Source: Alloactinosynnema sp. L-07
Lineage (GTDB): Bacteria; Actinomycetota; Actinomycetes; Mycobacteriales; Pseudonocardiaceae
DNA length: 64,000 bases
Direction: 5' to 3'
Assembly (NCBI RefSeq): GCF_900070365.1
Contig: NZ_LN850107.1
Location: 3,224,001 to 3,288,000 of the forward strand
This document shows, in pieces, positions 23,742 through 35,269 of the stretch (positions within the stretch are counted from its first letter, which is position 1; every line of letters begins with the position of its first letter). Under the pieces are notes generated by a model. That model had not been told where the DNA came from and ran no database searches. It saw only the letters and a list, made by a program, of their open reading frames with translations. Position numbers and translations under genes: made by a program.

Positions 23742-24845
23742 TCAAATCGGGAGGGCGAGCACGTCACCTGTGGCCGACCGCAGCGCGGCCCGCATGGCCT
23801 CCCGGGGAGCCGACTGGCCGGTGAACTGCTCGACCTGAGCGAACGCCTGGTGGAGCAGCATGTCCAGTCCAGTGGCAAGACGACCGCCCGACGCGGCGAC
23901 GGCCTCGGCGACCGGGGTCGGCCAGGGATGGTAGATCACGTCGAGCACGCAGGGCGCCTTGGCGAGGGCGTCGGCCAGCGGCGTGACTGCCGAGGCCGGG
24001 GCGGTGTTGACCACCACGGACGACGACGCGGCCAGCGCCGGGAAGTCCGCGGTCGACCACTGCTGGACGGCAGCCGCCAAGCCGAGACGCTCGGCGCAGG
24101 CAAGCGCTTCGCCTGCCCGGTCGGGGTCGCGGACGACGACCGTCACCGAGGTGACGGACAAGTCGGCTAGGCCTGCCAGCGCGGCACGGGCGGTGCCACC
24201 CGCACCGAGCAGGGTGGCCGTGGCTCCTGGGACGGGGGTGTAGCCACCTGCGGCCCGGAGGGCTCCGGTGACGCCGTCGATGTCGGTGCAGTCGGCGTGC
24301 CAGCCACCGTCGGGCTTGCGGACGAGGGTATTGGCGGCACCGACGGCGACGGCACGTTCGGTGGCGGTGGCGGCGGTCTGGAGGGCGGCGAGCTTGCCGG
24401 GCATCGTCACCGACAGGCCGACCCACTCCGGACCCAGCGACTCGACCAGGCCGGGCAGCCGGTGCTCGTCGCACTCGACGCGCTCGTAGGTCCAGTCAGC
24501 CAGCCCGAGCGCGGCATAGGCGGCGCCGTGCAAGACCGGGGACAGGGAGTGGGCGACAGGCGACCCAAGAACGGCCGCACGCCTGCCCCTCCCAGGGTTG
24601 GTACCCGGCGGGCCAGCCGACACGGGAACGGCCCGCGCTTCCTCAGTCGACGCGGAAACGTCACGCGCATGGTCGGCCGATGCGGGATAGGTCGGCGGGT
24701 GCTCGGCTGCCGCGTTGTCGGCAAGCGCAGGACCGGTCGATAGGTGGTCGGCGGCCGCGTGGGCGGCGGGCGCGCGGTTGATCAGCGCGTGGGCGGTGGG
24801 CGCGCGGTTGGCGGGGGCGCGAACGGTCGGTCGGTCAGTAGGCAC
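23742..24845 (-). CDS. aroE: Shikimate dehydrogenase with low-complexity N-terminal extension
   Basis: NADP-dependent reduction of dehydroshikimate. The catalytic region begins near residue 88 ('RRAAVLGSPVAHSLSPVLHG') and includes 'LSVTMPGK' (catalytic Lys), 'GAANTLVRK', the Rossmann 'LLGAGGTARAALAGL', and 'DMLLHQAFAQVEQFTG' at the C-terminus. The first ~85 residues are Ala/Pro/His-rich with a 10-residue imperfect repeat (NRAPTAHALI, NRAPAAHAAA) and no homology. GTG 24843-24845 overlaps the mltG stop by 11 nt. An alternative GTG at 24623 would give a normal-length enzyme. Which start is used is undecided. Confidence 0.9.
   Translation of the reverse strand: MPTDRPTVRAPANRAPTAHALINRAPAAHAAADHLSTGPALADNAAAEHPPTYPASADHARDVSASTEEARAVPVSAGPPGTNPGRGRRAAVLGSPVAHSLSPVLHGAAYAALGLADWTYERVECDEHRLPGLVESLGPEWVGLSVTMPGKLAALQTAATATERAVAVGAANTLVRKPDGGWHADCTDIDGVTGALRAAGGYTPVPGATATLLGAGGTARAALAGLADLSVTSVTVVVRDPDRAGEALACAERLGLAAAVQQWSTADFPALAASSSVVVNTAPASAVTPLADALAKAPCVLDVIYHPWPTPVAEAVAASGGRLATGLDMLLHQAFAQVEQFTGQSAPREAMRAALRSATGDVLALPI
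24757..24810. repeat. Short tandem repeat in the aroE 5' extension
   Basis: Two 24-bp copies (24757-24780 and 24787-24810) differ at one base and have a 30-bp period, coding for ten-residue repeats in the AroE N-terminal extension. The repeat is confined to the extension. Confidence 0.6.
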
Positions 24846-26046
24846 CGTTCGCCCTGGCCTGCTTCACGTTGGCCTCGTGCTCGTCATTGGTCACGGCGAA
24901 GCAGGAAATGCCGTCCTTCTGACAGCGGACGAAGAACAGCCACGGCCCATCCACAGGCTTGGCGGCGGCGGCGAGGGCTTCCTTGCTGACCGCGGCGATC
25001 GGAGTGGGGGTGAGACCAGTGTTCGCGTAGGTGTTGTACGGGCCCGCCTTGGCCCGGTCATCGGGCTTGGTTGTGATGGCTGGGCGGTCGAGGACGTAGT
25101 TGATGGTCGAGTCGTACTCGAGCTTCATCGACTTGGCGAGCCGGTTGTAGGTGACCCGGGAGACCTTCGCGAAGTCGGCGGCGATGGCTTCGCGCTGGAT
25201 CAGGGAGCCGATCACCAGGACCTGGTACGGGGTCAGGCCGGTGGCCTCGGCGATCTTGGGCATGCCGTAGCTCTGCAGGCGCGCGGAGGACTCGGTGATG
25301 ACCTTCTTCCACAGCTCCTCCGGAGTGGAGCCGGGCCGCACGTCGTAGACGTCGGGGGCGATCAGGCCTTCGAGGCGACGCTTGGGCTCGGCGGCGCGGG
25401 AGGCGTCCGGGATGGCCCAGTCGGGTACGCCGAGGGCGGCCAGGTCGGCGGTTTCGGCGGTCTTTCGGAGGTCGTCGACGGACGCGCACTTCTTCTGGCC
25501 GTCGAGAGTCGCGCAGGAGGCGTTGGACAGCAGGGTGAAGATGCCTGGGGTGACCGCGGTGCCGTTGCTCAGGTCGTCGAGCTGGGTTCCCGCCTTGATC
25601 TGGAGGTTCCCCACCTTCGACGCGGGGCTGACGATCTTGGCGACGGCATCCTTGCCGGAGACCTTCGTGCGCATCACGTAGAACCCTGGCTGGATCGCGC
25701 GCACCTTCGTCTCGGACTCAGCCGCGGCGAGGAAGGCGCGGGGACTCGCGACGATGCCGTCGTCCTTGAGACGGTTGGCGATGGTGCCCGTGGTGTCGCC
25801 GCCCTGAACCTCGACGACGACGTCGCGCTCGCCCGCGCCGGTGAAGTCGTCGTAGCCGCCCAGGCCGGAGAGCTGACGCAGCCCGTACCAGACGCCGCCG
25901 CCGATGAGGAGCAGCACGACGAGGCCGAAGACGATGAGGCGGTTGCGCTTGCGGTTGCGCCGGGACCTCGCCTTGCGCGCGGCCGCGGCCGACCGCGGGC
26001 GCTCGCGGGTGGTTCGTTCCTCGAAGAGGCCGAGATCGTCGGTCAT
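24835..26046 (-). CDS. mltG: Endolytic transglycosylase MltG
   Basis: Membrane-anchored lytic transglycosylase that cleaves nascent peptidoglycan strands. 403 residues from ATG 26044-26046, which overlaps the ruvX stop. A basic cytoplasmic segment ([13 protein letters not shown]) precedes a single transmembrane helix (about residues 37-56), followed by a LysM-like region and the YceG catalytic domain. The catalytic Glu is in '[15 protein letters not shown]', followed by '[20 protein letters not shown]'. It is transcribed with alaS and ruvX. Confidence 0.94.
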   Translation of the reverse strand: MTDDLGLFEERTTRERPRSAAAARKARSRRNRKRNRLIVFGLVVLLLIGGGVWYGLRQLSGLGGYDDFTGAGERDVVVEVQGGDTTGTIANRLKDDGIVASPRAFLAAAESETKVRAIQPGFYVMRTKVSGKDAVAKIVSPASKVGNLQIKAGTQLDDLSNGTAVTPGIFTLLSNASCATLDGQKKCASVDDLRKTAETADLAALGVPDWAIPDASRAAEPKRRLEGLIAPDVYDVRPGSTPEELWKKVITESSARLQSYGMPKIAEATGLTPYQVLVIGSLIQREAIAADFAKVSRVTYNRLAKSMKLEYDSTINYVLDRPAITTKPDDRAKAGPYNTYANTGLTPTPIAAVSKEALAAAAKPVDGPWLFFVRCQKDGISCFAVTNDEHEANVKQARANGAY

Positions 26047-26534
26047 GAGTCCTCCGCGGATCGCGCGAGTGCGGCCGACCGGGCGTCTAGCCACGTCTGC
26101 AAGATCTCCACAGCCGCCGCCTGGTCCACCACTGCTCGCTGGCGCTTGCCCCGTACCCCTTGCTGGCTGAGCATCCGCGACGCGGACACCGTGGTCAGCC
26201 GCTCGTCTGCCAGCCGCACCGGCACCGGCGCCACCCGCCGGGCCAACTCGGTCGCGTAGGCGAGCGCGCCTTCGGCCGCCGTGCCGTGGCGCGCGGCCAA
26301 CGTCCTCGGCAATCCGACTACCACTTCGACCACCTCGTGCTCAGCGACGAGCTCAGAGAGCCGGTCAAGGTCGCTGCCCGACCGTTCGTCGCGAGATAGC
26401 GTAACGAGCGGCGTGGCGAGCACCGGAGCCGGATCGCTCAGCGCCACCCCGACCCGCACCGAGCCGACGTCCACGGCGAGCCTGCGTCCGCGCCCCGGGT
26501 CGTCCACACCCGGCCGATCAGGCTTGGTGCTCAT
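26043..26534 (-). CDS. ruvX: Holliday junction resolvase-like / pre-rRNA nuclease YqgF
   Basis: RNase H-fold nuclease linked to 5' end maturation of 16S rRNA (YqgF). 163 residues from ATG 26532-26534. The acidic and glycine motifs '[17 protein letters not shown]', '[12 protein letters not shown]' and '[12 protein letters not shown]' and the C-terminal Asp in '[14 protein letters not shown]' are present. The start codon overlaps the stop of a long repeat-containing ORF that fills the gap to alaS. Confidence 0.92.
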   Translation of the reverse strand: MSTKPDRPGVDDPGRGRRLAVDVGSVRVGVALSDPAPVLATPLVTLSRDERSGSDLDRLSELVAEHEVVEVVVGLPRTLAARHGTAAEGALAYATELARRVAPVPVRLADERLTTVSASRMLSQQGVRGKRQRAVVDQAAAVEILQTWLDARSAALARSAEDS

Positions 26535-27126
26535 ACCCGTCCACACTCCCAACAACCGGGGCCAGTCCACCGGACTCCACGAACATCCCGAACAGTCGGC
26601 CACACACCGTCGGCCACACAACCGCCACTTGGCCGTACCCACCCGCCCGCCGAACAGCAGACCGCACGGGCCCGCCCGCTCCCAACACGCGAGCCCGCGC
26701 TGACATCAGCAGGGCGGGTATGAGCACAACACCGGACTTCCCACCAGCGCTCGACACAAACCGACCGCACGGCAGACAGCCCGACAGCACCCGACGTTCG
26801 AACCCGCGCCACCCCAGCGGCAACCGAACGCGCGCCGGGCCTGCTGCCAACGCCCAGCTCCCAGAATTGGGCCTGCGCCTGCCGGGAAGCCGCACGCGCA
26901 ACGCCGAGGCGACTGCCTGAGCGCCGCACGGACCGGCTGGCCGCACCCGCGACACCGAGGCGACTGCCTGAGCGCCGCACGGACCGGCTGGCCGCACCCG
27001 CGACACCGAGGCGACTGCCTGAGCGCCGCACGGGCCGGGTGGCCGCACCCGCGACGCCGAGGCGCAGGCCTGGGCGCGGCGGCAGTGGCCTGCCGTCGTG
27101 GGGTGGCGGGTGGGAGCCGGTGTCGG

Positions 27127-27130
<4 letters not shown>
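26531..27130 (-). CDS. Repeat-containing bridging ORF between alaS and ruvX
   Basis: A 199-codon frame begins at an ATG overlapping the alaS stop (ATGA) and ends with a TGA overlapping the ruvX ATG. It contains about three copies of a 17-residue repeat ([17 protein letters not shown]) encoded by a 51-bp tandem repeat, then a Cys/Trp/Val-rich low-complexity tail. No domain is recognised. Third-position GC looks weaker than in neighbouring genes, which argues against a conserved protein. The exact overlaps at both ends are the reason to list it. It could be an expanded spacer read through by coupled translation. Confidence 0.3.
26889..27064. repeat. 51-bp tandem repeat (minisatellite)
   Basis: Period 51 bp, copies beginning at 26889 (diverged), 26940, 26991 and 27042 (partial). 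Units two and three are near-identical. The period is a multiple of three, so copy-number change keeps the bridging frame open. There are no spacers, so this is not a CRISPR array. Confidence 0.85.
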
Positions 27131-29790
<2,660 letters not shown>

Positions 29791-29846
29791 GGTCTTGTCC
29801 TCAATGGATCAAATGGAACGACGGCGGGCGGGGACGGCGAACGGGC

Positions 29847-30122
29847 TCAGCCGTTCGCCCTGCGCGCTCGCGCGTGCGGGCGGGCACCGGGGGTGATGCC
29901 GCTGCGCCGCTCGACGGTGTCGGTGAGTTCTTCCTCGCGCTCGACCATGCCCGCGCGCACGTCGGCGCCGAACGCCCCGATGGCGCCCGCCAGCTCACGC
30001 ATGGCGTCGCTGACGTTGCCCGCGATCCCGGCGGGGGTGACGGCGTGGGCGGTGCGGGTGGCCTTGCGGGACAGGGCGACGCCGGTCGCGACGCCGACGC
30101 CGAGCCAGAAGATCCGCTTCAC
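29847..30122 (-). CDS. DUF6167 family protein
   Basis: 91 residues. A short hydrophobic N-terminal segment (KRIFWLGVGVATGVALS) is followed by 'VTPAGIAGNVSDAMRELAGA', characteristic of the small actinobacterial DUF6167 family found just upstream of alaS. Function unknown; probably membrane-associated with the DUF948 protein encoded directly before it. The ATG overlaps the preceding stop by 4 nt. Confidence 0.8.
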   Translation of the reverse strand: MKRIFWLGVGVATGVALSRKATRTAHAVTPAGIAGNVSDAMRELAGAIGAFGADVRAGMVEREEELTDTVERRSGITPGARPHARARRANG

Positions 30123-30535
30123 TTGCGCACTCCCTTGCGGGTGCGGCGGGCGGGCCGCGAGTGCTTGCCCTCGATCTCGCCCTTGGCCTTGCGCCGGGCC
30201 TTGAGCGCCTTGCTGACCCCGTAGGAGAACGCCGCGGCCTTGACCAGCGGGCCACCGAGCGTGGCGGTGAAGACCGAGGTCAGCGCGGAGACGTTGCCGG
30301 TGACGGCCTGCGCGTTGGCGGTGATGCCGTCGACCCGCTCAAGCTGGGTGTTGACGTGGGTGAGCGTGGTGTTCGCACCGTTGAACAACGGGTCGCTGTT
30401 CTCGTGCGCCTTGCGGATGGCGATGGTCGCCTCGTCGGCCATACGCCCGATCTTGAACGCCATGATGCCGAACAGCAGCACCAGCACCACCGCCGCGCCC
30501 GCCGCGACCGTGGCGATGATCTCTCCTGCTGTCAC
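30119..30535 (-). CDS. DUF948 domain-containing membrane protein
   Basis: 138 residues. One N-terminal transmembrane helix (about residues 4-26) is followed by a helical region ('NGANTTLTHVNTQLERVDGI') typical of DUF948, with a basic C-terminus (KARRKAKGEIEGKHS). The start is placed at GTG 30533-30535 because GGGAGGG lies just upstream; a GTG four codons earlier is possible. It pairs with the DUF6167 gene ahead of alaS, an arrangement conserved in actinobacteria. Role unknown, perhaps envelope-related. Confidence 0.8.
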   Translation of the reverse strand: MTAGEIIATVAAGAAVVLVLLFGIMAFKIGRMADEATIAIRKAHENSDPLFNGANTTLTHVNTQLERVDGITANAQAVTGNVSALTSVFTATLGGPLVKAAAFSYGVSKALKARRKAKGEIEGKHSRPARRTRKGVRK

Positions 30536-30614
30536 GAGCCCTCCCACGAAGATGTCCAGGTGATCCGCGTCAGGCTACCGCGCCCGCGTGTCCGGCTCAG
30601 GACAGGCACTCCGG

Positions 30615-31961
30615 TCAGTCGGCGCCGCGTATCACTCTGCGCAGCCGGGGGACGCGTTCGGCGAGCTGACGTTCGGCGCCGCGGTTGGTCGGTTCGTAGT
30701 AGTCGCGGCCGACCAGCGCGTCCGGGGCGTACTGCTGGGTGAGGACGCCGTCGGGGACGTTGTGCGGGTAGCGGTAGTCGGTGGCGTTGCCCAGTTGCTT
30801 GGCGCCTTGGTAGTGACCGTCGCGCAGATGGGCGGGTACCAGGCCTGCGCCGCCCGCGCGGACGTCGGCGAGGGCACTGTCCACAGCGGTGATGACCGCG
30901 TTGGACTTGGGCGCGGTGGCCAGGTGGATGGTCGCCTGGGCGAGGGCGAGCCTGGCCTCAGGCATGCCGATCAGCTGCACGGCCTGCGCGGCGGCGACAG
31001 CGGTCTGCAGCGCGGTCGGGTCGGCCATGCCGATGTCCTCGCTGGCGTGCACGACAAGCCTGCGGGCGATGAACCGCGCGTCCTCCCCCGCCTCGAACAT
31101 CCGGGCGAGGTAGTGCAGCGCGGCGTCCACATCGGAGCCGCGGATGGACTTGATGAACGCGCTGATGACGTCGTAGTGCTGGTCGCCCTGGCGGTCGTAG
31201 CGCACGGCGGCCTTGTCGACGGTGGCCTCGACGGTGGCCAGGTCGATCGCGCCGTCGCTGGTTGCCATCGCGGAGTCGGCAGCGGCTTCGAGCGCGGTGA
31301 GCGCGCGGCGGGCGTCGCCGCTCGCGAGCCGGACTATGTGGTCCGCGGCGGCGGGCTCCAGGGTAACCGCGCCCGCGAGGCCGCGTTCGTCGGTGAGCGC
31401 GCGGTCGACCACGGCGCGCACGTCGGTGTCGGTGAGCGGTTGGAGTTGGAGCACCAGCGAGCGCGACAGCAGCGGCGACACCACGGAGAAGAACGGGTTC
31501 TCCGTGGTCGCGGCGACGAGCAGGACGATGCGGTCCTCGACGGCGCCGAGCAGCGCGTCCTGCTGGGTGCGGGAGAAGCGGTGGACCTCGTCGATGAACA
31601 ACACGGTCGACTCGCCGGAGTGGGTCAGCCGCTTGCGGGCCTCATCGATGACCGCGCGCACTTCCTTGACGCCCGCGGAAAGCGCCGACAACGCGACGAA
31701 CCGGCGGCCGATCGCGCTGGACACGAGCGTGGCCAACGTCGTCTTGCCGGTGCCGGGCGGGCCGTAGAGCAGGATCGAGGCGGGCGCGGCGCCCTCGACC
31801 AGGCGGCGCAGCGGGGCGCCGGGACCGAGCAGGTGGTCTTGGCCGACGACCTCGTCCAGGGTCGCGGGCCGCATCCGCACGGCCAGCGGCGCGTTCGCGT
31901 TCCGCCGCGGGGCGTCGGCGCGCGGCGCGCCGAACAGATCCAGGTCGAACTCCTGTTCCAT
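30615..31961 (-). CDS. rarA: Replication-associated recombination protein A (RarA/MgsA AAA ATPase)
   Basis: AAA+ ATPase acting at stalled replication forks. 448 residues from ATG 31959-31961. Walker A '[16 protein letters not shown]' near residue 55, Walker B '[17 protein letters not shown]', sensor '[11 protein letters not shown]' and the arginine finger in '[14 protein letters not shown]', then the C-terminal tetramerisation domain ('[21 protein letters not shown]'). It lies upstream of the DUF948-DUF6167-alaS genes. Confidence 0.95.
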   Translation of the reverse strand: MEQEFDLDLFGAPRADAPRRNANAPLAVRMRPATLDEVVGQDHLLGPGAPLRRLVEGAAPASILLYGPPGTGKTTLATLVSSAIGRRFVALSALSAGVKEVRAVIDEARKRLTHSGESTVLFIDEVHRFSRTQQDALLGAVEDRIVLLVAATTENPFFSVVSPLLSRSLVLQLQPLTDTDVRAVVDRALTDERGLAGAVTLEPAAADHIVRLASGDARRALTALEAAADSAMATSDGAIDLATVEATVDKAAVRYDRQGDQHYDVISAFIKSIRGSDVDAALHYLARMFEAGEDARFIARRLVVHASEDIGMADPTALQTAVAAAQAVQLIGMPEARLALAQATIHLATAPKSNAVITAVDSALADVRAGGAGLVPAHLRDGHYQGAKQLGNATDYRYPHNVPDGVLTQQYAPDALVGRDYYEPTNRGAERQLAERVPRLRRVIRGAD

Positions 31962-31995
31962 GCGCCCGACGCTACCCGTGCGACAATCGCTTCCC

Positions 31996-32616
31996 GTGAC
32001 CTCGTCCGCCGTACGCGCCAGAGTCGTGCTCCTCGCCGGTCCCTCCGGGTCGGGCAAGTCGACACTCGCGGCGCGGGCGGGCCTGCCGGTCCTGCGCCTC
32101 GACGACTTCTACCGCGAGGGCGACGACCCGCTACTCCCCCGCGACGCCACCGGTCGGGTGGACTGGGACCTGCCGACCTCGTGGCACGCCGCCGACGCGC
32201 TCGCGGCGGTCATCGAACTCGCGCGGACCGGCACGGTCCACGCGCCGCACTACGAGATCGGCGCCGACCGCAGGATCGGCGGCTACCAGCTGGACGTCGG
32301 CGCGGCGGCGGTGTTCGTGGCCGAGGGCCTGTTCGCCGACCAGATCGTCGCGGGCGCCCGCGACGCAGGGGTCCTGGCCGACGCCTTGGTGCTGACTCCC
32401 AGCGCCGGGCGCACGTTCACCCGCCGACTGGTCCGCGATGTCGCCGAGTCGCGCAAGGCCGTGCATGTGCTGGTTCGCCGGGGCATCAAACTCTGGCACG
32501 ACCACGCGACTGTCGTCCGGCGGTGTGTTGCGACCGGGATGCGGCCGTGCACGCCCGCGCAGGCACTGCGCGTGCTCAGCGACCTCGCGGTCGCTCAGGG
32601 CAGCGCCGCCAAATAG
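31996..32616 (+). CDS. Uridine kinase-like P-loop protein
   Basis: 206 residues. P-loop '[18 protein letters not shown]' near residue 8, followed by '[13 protein letters not shown]', the nucleoside-binding Asp/Tyr pattern of uridine/phosphoribulokinase-type kinases, and '[11 protein letters not shown]' as Walker B-like. It is probably a nucleoside kinase for salvage, but shorter than canonical Udk and of uncertain substrate. The GTG start at 31996-31998 is inferred from family N-termini. It is divergent from rarA and overlaps the convergent WYL gene by 22 nt at its 3' end. Confidence 0.8.
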   Translation: MTSSAVRARVVLLAGPSGSGKSTLAARAGLPVLRLDDFYREGDDPLLPRDATGRVDWDLPTSWHAADALAAVIELARTGTVHAPHYEIGADRRIGGYQLDVGAAAVFVAEGLFADQIVAGARDAGVLADALVLTPSAGRTFTRRLVRDVAESRKAVHVLVRRGIKLWHDHATVVRRCVATGMRPCTPAQALRVLSDLAVAQGSAAK

Positions 32617-33542
32617 CGCTCACCGAGAACGCGTAGGTGGCCGACCAGTTCGGGCGGGCCGTCGACGCGGAAGTCCATGCCGAGCATGCCGACGTAGATC
32701 GCGATCGTCTCCAGTGTGTCGGCGCCGGTGATCAGCACGCAGGTGGCCGCGTCGACTGATTCCACGACGCCGACGGTCGGGTTGATCCGCGCGATGACGA
32801 CGTCGGCGGGCGCGAGCACGGTGATCCGGACGTGCACCTTCCAGCCGGTCGAGGCGATCTCGCGCAGGACGAAGCCGACCAGGTCGTCGTCTGGCGGACG
32901 CCGGGGCGCGAAGCGTCTGGTCCCCAACGCCGCGGCGTCGATTCGGGCGACCGGGATGGCACGCCAGCGGTGGGTGTCGAGGTCGTAGGCGACGAGATAC
33001 CAGCGGCGCTGCCAGTTGATCAGGCGGTAGGGCTCCAACTCGGTCTGGGTTCGCAGCGTGGTGGTGTCGCGGATGGCGCCCGCGATGGTGTCGAGTAGGG
33101 CGGCCCCGACGGGGGCGTCCGGTTCGCGGGAGCCGGTGACGGCCGGTCCGATGGCGGTGGCCTTGCGCAGCGCGGTCACCTTGCGGCGCAAGCGTTTTGG
33201 CATGATCTGGTCGAGTTTGGCCAGTGCCCGCGCGGCGCTGTCGGCGACGTCGGCGATGCCGGTCGACCCGTCCTCCGCCAGTCCCACGGCCACCGCGACG
33301 GCGACCGCCTCGTCGTCGTCGAGCAGCAGTGGCGGCATGGTGGCGCCGCTGCCGAGCCGGTAGCCGCCGACCGCGCCGCGGGCGGCGTGGATGGGGTAGC
33401 CGAGTTCGCGCAGCCGCTGGATGTCGTTGCGCAGCGTCCGGTCGGTGACGTCGAGGCGTTCGGCCAGCTCACGGCCGGTACGCGCCCGCTGGTCCTGCAG
33501 CAGCGACAGCAGTCGGAGCAGCCGTCCCGCGGTCTCGGCCAT
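32595..33542 (-). CDS. WYL-domain helix-turn-helix transcriptional regulator (YafY/DeoR-like)
   Basis: 315 residues. The N-terminal winged helix (residues 1-60, 'RELAERLDVTDRTLRNDIQR') is followed by the WYL domain, with the signature region 'YRLINWQRRWYLVAYDLDTHRW' near residue 180, and a C-terminal WCX-type extension. Such regulators respond to small ligands, often nucleic-acid derived. It is divergent from the DinB-like gene; inverted repeats in the shared 83-nt region suggest autoregulation and control of that neighbour. Confidence 0.9.
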   Translation of the reverse strand: MAETAGRLLRLLSLLQDQRARTGRELAERLDVTDRTLRNDIQRLRELGYPIHAARGAVGGYRLGSGATMPPLLLDDDEAVAVAVAVGLAEDGSTGIADVADSAARALAKLDQIMPKRLRRKVTALRKATAIGPAVTGSREPDAPVGAALLDTIAGAIRDTTTLRTQTELEPYRLINWQRRWYLVAYDLDTHRWRAIPVARIDAAALGTRRFAPRRPPDDDLVGFVLREIASTGWKVHVRITVLAPADVVIARINPTVGVVESVDAATCVLITGADTLETIAIYVGMLGMDFRVDGPPELVGHLRVLGERYLAALP

Positions 33543-33554
33543 GAAAGTCCTCCC

Positions 33555-33590
33555 ATTAGGAACGAAAACAGCCTAATAGGGTCATAGGCT
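33555..33590. promoter_or_regulatory. Putative operator between WYL regulator and DinB-like gene
   Basis: Two overlapping inverted repeats: ATTAGG (33555-33560) with CCTAAT (33572-33577), and AGCCTA (33570-33575) with TAGGCT (33585-33590). They lie in the short divergent region and would overlap both promoters. Confidence 0.4.
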
Positions 33591-33625
33591 TTGAACTAAC
33601 AGAAGGAACGAAGAAGGGCACCGAC

Positions 33626-34207
33626 ATGGCGAACAACACGACCCAGCAGCTCACCTGGCGCGCGGCGCTGGCGGCCTCCCACCAGGCGCTCGAGTCGGTG
33701 GTCGCGGCGGTCCGGGACGACCAGTGGGACGCGCCGACGCCGTGTTCGCAGTGGACGGTCACGCAGGTCGTGCAGCACGCCGCTGGCGACCAGCTCGCCT
33801 ACGCGGCCACGCTCGGCGCGGGCGACGGCCCCGACTACGACCCGTTCGCCCCCTCCGGGACGATCGACGGCAGCCCGGAAGCCCTGGTCCGCGCCGCGAT
33901 CGTGCGCACCGCCGACGCGTGGGCCCGCCACACCGCCGACACCGCCGCGACCCCCCTGCCCCAGGGCGAGCTGCCGGTCACCATCGCCGCGGGCGCCTGC
34001 GCGCTCGACGCGGCCGTGCACGCGTGGGACATCGCGACCGCCACCGGGCAGCCCTCCCCGCTGACCGAGGACCTGTCGGCGTTCCTGCTGGCCGTCGCCC
34101 AGGAGATCGTCGAGCCGCTGCGTCAGTGGGGCGCCTACGCCGAAGCGGGCGCCACAACCGAAGAGGACACGACGACCGTGCGCCTGCTGCGCTACCTGGG
34201 CCGGTAG
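33626..34207 (+). CDS. TIGR03086 family metal-binding protein (DinB/mycothiol-dependent fold)
   Basis: 193 residues. It matches the TIGR03086 group: 'WDAPTPCSQWTVTQVVQHAAGDQ' near residue 35 (first metal His) and 'ALDAAVHAWDIATATGQP' near residue 135 (second His), with an all-helical DinB-like bundle. Related proteins use mycothiol as cofactor; the reaction here is unknown. Probably controlled by the adjacent WYL regulator. Its stop is 1 nt from the convergent alcohol dehydrogenase. Confidence 0.85.
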   Translation: MANNTTQQLTWRAALAASHQALESVVAAVRDDQWDAPTPCSQWTVTQVVQHAAGDQLAYAATLGAGDGPDYDPFAPSGTIDGSPEALVRAAIVRTADAWARHTADTAATPLPQGELPVTIAAGACALDAAVHAWDIATATGQPSPLTEDLSAFLLAVAQEIVEPLRQWGAYAEAGATTEEDTTTVRLLRYLGR

Positions 34208-34208
34208 G

Positions 34209-35258
34209 TCACGGCCGCAGCAGCGGCTTGATCACCTCGCGGGCGTCCATCGCGGCATAGGCGCCCGCGACCTCGGCCAACGGATACTCGGCGTCGAAGA
34301 CCAACCCCGGGTTGATCTTGCCGGACAGCACGTCGGCGAGCAGTTCCTCGATGTACGCGCGGACCGGGGCCACTCCCCCGGCGACGCCGATGTTGCTTCT
34401 GAATATCTGCGACACGGGGAGTTCCGGTCCGCCCGCGGGGACGCCGACATAGCCGACCCGGCCGCCGGGGCGGGTCGAGTCGAGCGACTGCTGCATGGAC
34501 TCCTTGGTGCCGACGCACTCCAGCACCGCGTCCGCGCCGATGCCGCCAAGCAGATCCTTGACCCGGGCGGCGCCTTCGTCGCCGCGTTCGGTGACGATGT
34601 CGGTGGCGCCGAACCGCCGGGCGACGCGCTGGCGGGCGTCGTGGCGGGACATGACGATGATCCGCTCGGCGCCGAGCCGGGAAGCCGCCAGCGTCGCGCA
34701 CAGGCCGACCGCGCCGTCGCCGACGACCGCGACTGTGCTACCCGGGCCGACCCCGGCGGCGCGGGCGGCGTGGTGGCCGGTGCCCATCACGTCCGACAGC
34801 GACAGCAGGCTCGGGATCATGGCGGCGTCGGGCACCTCGGCCGTGGCGACCAGGGTTCCGTCGGCGAACGGGGCCACGACGTACTCGGCCTGGGCGCCGT
34901 CGATGGCCTCGCCGTCGGCCGACGTGCCGCCCCAGTAGCCGCCGCGCACGCACGAGGTGTGGACGCCATTGCGGCAGTGCACGCAGTCGCCGTCGCTGAC
35001 CGCGAACGGGGCGATGACGAAATCGCCTGCCTTGACCGTCCGAACCTCGGCGCCGACCTCCTCGACGATCCCGACGAACTCGTGCCCGATGCGCCGGGGC
35101 CGCTCGGTCGGGGCGATCCCCCGGTACGGCCACAAATCCGACCCGCACACGCAGGCCGCCACGACGCGCACCACCGCGTCGGTCGGGTGGCGCAGGCGCG
35201 GGTCGGCGACGTCGGTGAGCCGGACGTCCTTGGCACCGTGGAGCACTGTCGCGCGCAT
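34209..35258 (-). CDS. Zinc-dependent alcohol dehydrogenase (MDR family)
   Basis: 349 residues from ATG 35256-35258. Catalytic zinc ligands in 'CVCGSDLWPYRG' and 'RRIGHEFVG', structural-zinc-type Cys cluster in 'CVHCRNGVHTSCVRGGYWGG', and a Rossmann fold with 'VAVVGDGAVGLCATLAASRL'. Closest in style to the actinobacterial 'zinc-dependent alcohol dehydrogenase' group; substrate unknown. It lies 11 nt downstream of the aminotransferase gene and is probably cotranscribed. Confidence 0.9.
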   Translation of the reverse strand: MRATVLHGAKDVRLTDVADPRLRHPTDAVVRVVAACVCGSDLWPYRGIAPTERPRRIGHEFVGIVEEVGAEVRTVKAGDFVIAPFAVSDGDCVHCRNGVHTSCVRGGYWGGTSADGEAIDGAQAEYVVAPFADGTLVATAEVPDAAMIPSLLSLSDVMGTGHHAARAAGVGPGSTVAVVGDGAVGLCATLAASRLGAERIIVMSRHDARQRVARRFGATDIVTERGDEGAARVKDLLGGIGADAVLECVGTKESMQQSLDSTRPGGRVGYVGVPAGGPELPVSQIFRSNIGVAGGVAPVRAYIEELLADVLSGKINPGLVFDAEYPLAEVAGAYAAMDAREVIKPLLRP

Positions 35259-35269
35259 GAGGGTTCTCC

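Noticed and set aside
26889..27064. Possible CRISPR array
   Set aside because: The 51-bp units are contiguous with no spacers and the period is a multiple of three, so it is a tandem minisatellite.
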